This document shows positions 61,114-64,000 of a stretch of DNA of 64,000 nucleotides, one piece after another. A program made the position numbers and the translations under genes. The DNA is from Desulforhopalus singaporensis (GTDB lineage Bacteria > Desulfobacterota > Desulfobulbia > Desulfobulbales > Desulfocapsaceae): the NCBI RefSeq assembly GCF_900104445.1, contig NZ_FNJI01000016.1:1-64000 (forward strand), in the 5' to 3' direction. The notes beneath the pieces were generated by a model. It made no database searches, had not been told where the DNA came from, and saw only the letters and a list, made by a program, of their open reading frames with translations. Numbering within the stretch: position 1 is the first letter of the stretch; every line of letters begins with the position of its first letter.

Positions 61114-62331
61114 TCATGGGTTGGTGCCTACATAATCCTGCAGATAACGATATCTCTTTGTCAATTCGCCGTTTTCGGCAATTGTCGCCCGTTCAACGAC
61201 ACCATTTTCGTCATTGCCGAGCAGTTCCGGCAATACGTTATCCATAAGTTGTCTGCCGAAGCTGGCTGAGGCGTCTCTTGCCAGTTCACAGGGCAGATTA
61301 TCCACTGCCATTACAGTAATATTTCCTTCATCGGACAGCGGATTCTCGACCGCGTCGTCACTCGGGTTGTAGTCGTAAATCGGCTGTTCAATGGTACTCG
61401 GCTGCCTGGTCGAGGGTATGGACCCGTCAATATCACAGGTAATATCGGCTATAACCGTTATCTTGAAATCGTTTTTTACGATGTCTTTTCTGGTGAAAAG
61501 CACCGGTGCCTTGGGATCCCAGTAAGCGGAGGCGATCAGGATATCGGCCTCTCTTGCATATTGAAGAAAACAGCCGTCATACAACTGAGGGGTGCGGTAG
61601 AACTCGTTTCTGCTGAATTCTTCTTTGTCCTTGCGTCCGTTATAATCCCTGGCGTTCAATAATGCAAACACCGGATAGTCAAAAGTTTTTTCCAGCAATT
61701 GCCGCGGGGTGACCTTACGGATACCGATCCCCATGAGAACCTCCATGGCCCCCTTTGCCACCCGTCCGCCCCCGGTCAGGACAATCTTGATCGGCGGCAG
61801 CTTGATTTTGGCGAATTCGGTTTTGAGATCTTCCAGGTCGAAACAGTCGTACGCCCTCCTGGTATGAAACAGGTTATAGCGCCTGCCATAGGTCCAGATT
61901 CCGTTATACGCTCCGACGATTCCGGCCCACCTGCCAAAAGCGATGATTCTTTTGCCGGTCTTGTCGGTGAGGGTTTCATAATCCACCAGCCTGATATTTC
62001 TACGCAGAACTTCCTGGAGCAGTTTCCTGTTGTACGGCTGTTTCTTGATGGTATGGCTAAAGAAAAAATAGGTTTTACCGGGGAGCAACTGATCGACCGG
62101 CACCTCTTTTACGCCAAAAATTATATCACAGTCTTCAAGGGAGTCGACAACTGGAATACCAGCGTTAACATAGGCGTCGTCGGGGTAACAGCGAATATCG
62201 CTCTTCTGCACGACCAGTTCTACTCCGGGATACAATTCCGCAACTTTACGCGCATGGGACGGCGGCAGTGCAACCCTCCGGTCCACGGGAACTTTTCCTT
62301 CACGTATCAATCCAATTTTGACCTGACTCAT
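61114..62331 (-). CDS. Saccharopine dehydrogenase (NAD+, L-lysine-forming), Lys1-like
   Basis: 405 residues. AlaDH/PNT-like N-terminal domain (VKIGLIREGKVPVDRRVALP, EVPVDQLLPGKTYFFFSHTI-KKQPYNRKLLQEVLR) and a C-terminal NAD domain with VLTGGGRVAKGAMEVLMGIG, and VIADITCDIDGSIPSTRQPS with the conserved D-GS. The match is to Lys1/saccharopine dehydrogenase-type enzymes that interconvert saccharopine and lysine plus 2-oxoglutarate, or to LKR/SDH-like alanine-dehydrogenase relatives. It sits upstream of the aap amino-acid transporter, which could supply its substrate. No ribosome site was checked in detail; ATG 62331 is the only good start. Confidence 0.82.
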   Translation of the reverse strand: MSQVKIGLIREGKVPVDRRVALPPSHARKVAELYPGVELVVQKSDIRCYPDDAYVNAGIPVVDSLEDCDIIFGVKEVPVDQLLPGKTYFFFSHTIKKQPYNRKLLQEVLRRNIRLVDYETLTDKTGKRIIAFGRWAGIVGAYNGIWTYGRRYNLFHTRRAYDCFDLEDLKTEFAKIKLPPIKIVLTGGGRVAKGAMEVLMGIGIRKVTPRQLLEKTFDYPVFALLNARDYNGRKDKEEFSRNEFYRTPQLYDGCFLQYAREADILIASAYWDPKAPVLFTRKDIVKNDFKITVIADITCDIDGSIPSTRQPSTIEQPIYDYNPSDDAVENPLSDEGNITVMAVDNLPCELARDASASFGRQLMDNVLPELLGNDENGVVERATIAENGELTKRYRYLQDYVGTNP

Positions 62332-62869
62332 CCGTTATTATCCTCTATCTCCGAGCCTGAAATCATTTTCAGTTGTGCTTTTTCCCGTAACCTTGACAAA
62401 AAACCGTACCCTATCGCACGGTTGCCGGCACGGTGGCGCTCAGGCAGGCCAGGATTTCCACCCCGGCAGCGCATGGTGAAATATTGCAGAATACGGGAAG
62501 CTAAGCAACGCTAAACAACACAAAAACACGCCTCTGCCGCGCAAGGCGCGCATCCTATTCCGTTGTTGCAGCTAACGCAAGCTTTTTATAGGGAAAATAG
62601 GCAGGCAAAAGATATCGGATTGCACCCCAGCTTACCCAGAGAATTTTACCGATTCCGGTTTCAGGGGTTTCCCTGGCCGCTCTTCTTGGCAGATACAAAA
62701 GAATTTCTCTCAAGATTAAGATACAACCTACTGAGTATCAAACCGGTGAGATAGACACTACCTCTCTATCGACACTTTGAGTCAGGCAATTTATCCGGAG
62801 GCAGACAGATCAGAAACACATCATGGGCAGGGCTGGCAAATTTTCAACAAGCGAGTTGACGGAAACGGT
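62332..62869. other. Intergenic region
   Basis: 538 bases between the saccharopine dehydrogenase and EcfT genes. Holds the dehydrogenase promoter. Contains short GC-rich repeats (CAAGGCGCGC around 62541) and a weak GCT-AACGCA-AGC stem with TTTTT at about 62571-62586. No tRNA, riboswitch or open frame with homology was seen. Confidence 0.4.
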
Positions 62870-63613
62870 TCAAGGGAAAAAAACCGTCAGACACATGACA
62901 AACACGCCACCGGCAGCGACAAGGTCAAGCTGGTGGAACCGCAGCCTGGGAGTAGTACGGTGCTCGCTGTAACACCTCGCCTGCATGGTATCCACCAGCT
63001 CGTCCGCACGCAGAAAAACACGGCGGAAAAGCGGAATGGTCAACCTTGTCAGACGCTTGACCGGATTTTTCTGTTTTTCTATTCCCCGAGCCTTGAGCGC
63101 TTCTCCCGTCTCACCGGCCTGGAGAAGAATCAGCGGCAGAAACCTGACGAGCAGCCCCACCATTGTGGCGGCCACGTTCTCGTTCACCAGCGGCAGGGGC
63201 CGCAAAATCCAGATCAGTGCCGCGCGCATGTCGGCAATACGGGTGGTAGCCATCAGCAGCAGACACATGAAAACAACAAGGAGCAGCCTCCAGCAGACAA
63301 CAACAGCATCGCCAATCACAGCGGGGGAGGAAACGGCCACCATCCACTCACCGGTAAAGGTGATCGTACGCACCACAAATACCATCGCCAGGAAAAAAAG
63401 GAAGAACCGGATTTCATAGAGTATGCGTAACAGGCGTAACCCCGTCGCATATACCAGGAAGACAAGGACCAGGGTTGCCGCCCCGAGAAAAGATACGCTG
63501 CCGGTAAGACTGGCAAGGCTCAATACCACGATAAAAAACTGCTTGGTCCTGGGATCGAGTCTATGGAGCAGGGATTTTCCCGGCCTGAACCCGATGACGG
63601 TTATATTTCCCAT
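62870..63613 (-). CDS. ecfT: ECF transporter transmembrane protein EcfT/CbiQ-like
   Basis: 247 residues with about six hydrophobic segments. N-terminal GKSLLHRLDPRTKQFFIVVL is the typical LDPRTK start of EcfT/CbiQ; the C-terminal coupling helices contain the Ala-Arg-Gly motifs LKARGIEKQKNPVKRLTRLT and VDTMQARCYSEHRTT. Couples ATPase motion to a substrate-binding S component. Overlaps the end of the ATPase gene upstream by 13 bases. No S component is visible in this window. Confidence 0.9.
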   Translation of the reverse strand: MGNITVIGFRPGKSLLHRLDPRTKQFFIVVLSLASLTGSVSFLGAATLVLVFLVYATGLRLLRILYEIRFFLFFLAMVFVVRTITFTGEWMVAVSSPAVIGDAVVVCWRLLLVVFMCLLLMATTRIADMRAALIWILRPLPLVNENVAATMVGLLVRFLPLILLQAGETGEALKARGIEKQKNPVKRLTRLTIPLFRRVFLRADELVDTMQARCYSEHRTTPRLRFHQLDLVAAGGVFVMCLTVFFP

Positions 63614-64000
63614 GGCTGGAGTCCCCGCTCAAACAACACCGAGCAGGGCGGGCGGACCCCATATCTGCCGATATTTTCGATAACCGTTGCCGGCCTGCCG
63701 TCATCAACCACTTCCCCTTTATCCATGACAACCAGCCGCTCGGCGTGGAACAGAACCTTTTCAAGATCATGGGTGGTAATGATGATGGTATGCCCGTTTT
63801 GGTGCAGCTTCAGGACCTGTTTGAGAACCATCCGGGTTGCGGCGAAGTCGAGGTTGGAAAACGGTTCGTCCATGACCAGCACCCTGGGATTCATGGCCAG
63901 GACGCCGGCAATGGCCAGGCGGCGTTTTTCTCCGCCGGACAGGTTGTGCGGGCTTTTTTCTTCAAACCCCGAAAGGTCCACATCGCCAAGCGCCAGCCCC
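63601..64000 (-). CDS. ecfA: ECF transporter ATP-binding protein (EcfA/CbiO-like), partial
   Basis: C-terminal ~133 residues; the N-terminus lies beyond the right edge. Frame: SPHNLSGGEKRRLAIAGVLA (ABC signature), VLVMDEPFSNLDFAATRMVL (Walker B) and IIITTHDLEKVLFHAERLVV (His loop). The GTG at 63981 in this frame is internal and not the start, because ...ALGDVDLSGFEEK continues leftwards to the edge. Overlaps ecfT by 13 bases. Metal or vitamin uptake system of unknown substrate. Confidence 0.9.
   Translation of the reverse strand, partial: GLALGDVDLSGFEEKSPHNLSGGEKRRLAIAGVLAMNPRVLVMDEPFSNLDFAATRMVLKQVLKLHQNGHTIIITTHDLEKVLFHAERLVVMDKGEVVDDGRPATVIENIGRYGVRPPCSVLFERGLQPWEI

Noticed and set aside
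63979-63981. GTG as start of the EcfA gene
   Set aside because: The homologous frame continues through it to the right edge, so the gene is merely cut by the window.

Overview
The window looks like a chromosomal piece of a strictly anaerobic, probably marine, bacterium of the Desulfobacterota (sulfate-reducer or syntroph relatives). I infer this from the mixture of genes: a sodium-pumping decarboxylase next to a glutaryl-CoA-dehydrogenase-like enzyme, a ferredoxin-dependent 2-oxoacid oxidoreductase, rubredoxin and desulforedoxin-like proteins, a selenocysteine-containing rhodanese, an MttB-family methyltransferase, TRAP and BCCT transporters, and many GntR (FCD) regulators. No rRNA, tRNA, CRISPR array, insertion sequence or prophage was recognised. 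Nearly all calls come from reading translated sequence by eye and from memory of protein families; no database search was run.

Region 1 (1-5.5 kb, leftward): a decarboxylase beta subunit cut by the left edge, a small membrane subunit and an acyl-CoA dehydrogenase, then the frameshifted remnant of an enoyl-CoA hydratase, then a two-gene 2-oxoacid:ferredoxin oxidoreductase facing a GntR regulator across an intergenic region with palindromic sites. Region 2 (6.3-17.2 kb, leftward): a ten-gene catabolic operon, in order of transcription GntR, cupin, DUF2848, nitrilase/omega-amidase, PreA-like flavoprotein, BCCT transporter, molybdenum hydroxylase (large, small, FAD subunits), MttB-family methyltransferase. 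Region 3 (17.5-21.7 kb): a paralogous GntR regulator and a TRAP transporter; both and the operon of region 2 carry a related ATGYAGTATACTACAT-like site. My leading hypothesis is that regions 1-3 take up and degrade an N-methylated pyridine carboxylate (for example homarine, N-methylpicolinate): demethylation, ring hydroxylation, ring reduction, ring opening to 2-oxoadipamate, deamidation to 2-oxoadipate, oxidation to glutaryl-CoA, then glutaconyl-CoA decarboxylation coupled to a sodium gradient. This is inference from gene content, not demonstrated.

Region 4 (21.8-34 kb) is accessory: a stand-alone sulfite-oxidase-fold protein, an ACR3 arsenite exporter, a second BCCT transporter with a CocE/NonD-type hydrolase and a LysR regulator, a carboxymuconolactone-decarboxylase-like protein, a metallophosphoesterase, a VanZ-like protein with two unrecognised membrane-anchored proteins (one with an internal repeat), and an FMN reductase. 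Region 5 (34.5-46 kb) has an aminotransferase, a potassium channel, an aspartate kinase, an ACT-domain protein, two DUF1538 membrane proteins with a PII-like regulator, a VKOR-thioredoxin fusion, rubredoxin, a desulforedoxin-tailed protein, a thioesterase, the selenocysteine rhodanese with its SECIS hairpin, and a ComEA-like protein.

Region 6 (46-64 kb): long-form ilvC divergent from ilvY-surE-CDF transporter, a zinc-ribbon protein, enolase, a PiT phosphate transporter with its DUF47 partner, a general L-amino-acid ABC transporter (aapJQMP) followed by an MmgE/PrpD-family protein, a Lys1-like saccharopine dehydrogenase, and the start of an ECF-type transporter (ecfT and a partial ecfA) cut by the right edge. 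The most solid unusual element is the TGA-interrupted rhodanese; the most interesting system is the putative N-methyl-heterocycle operon.
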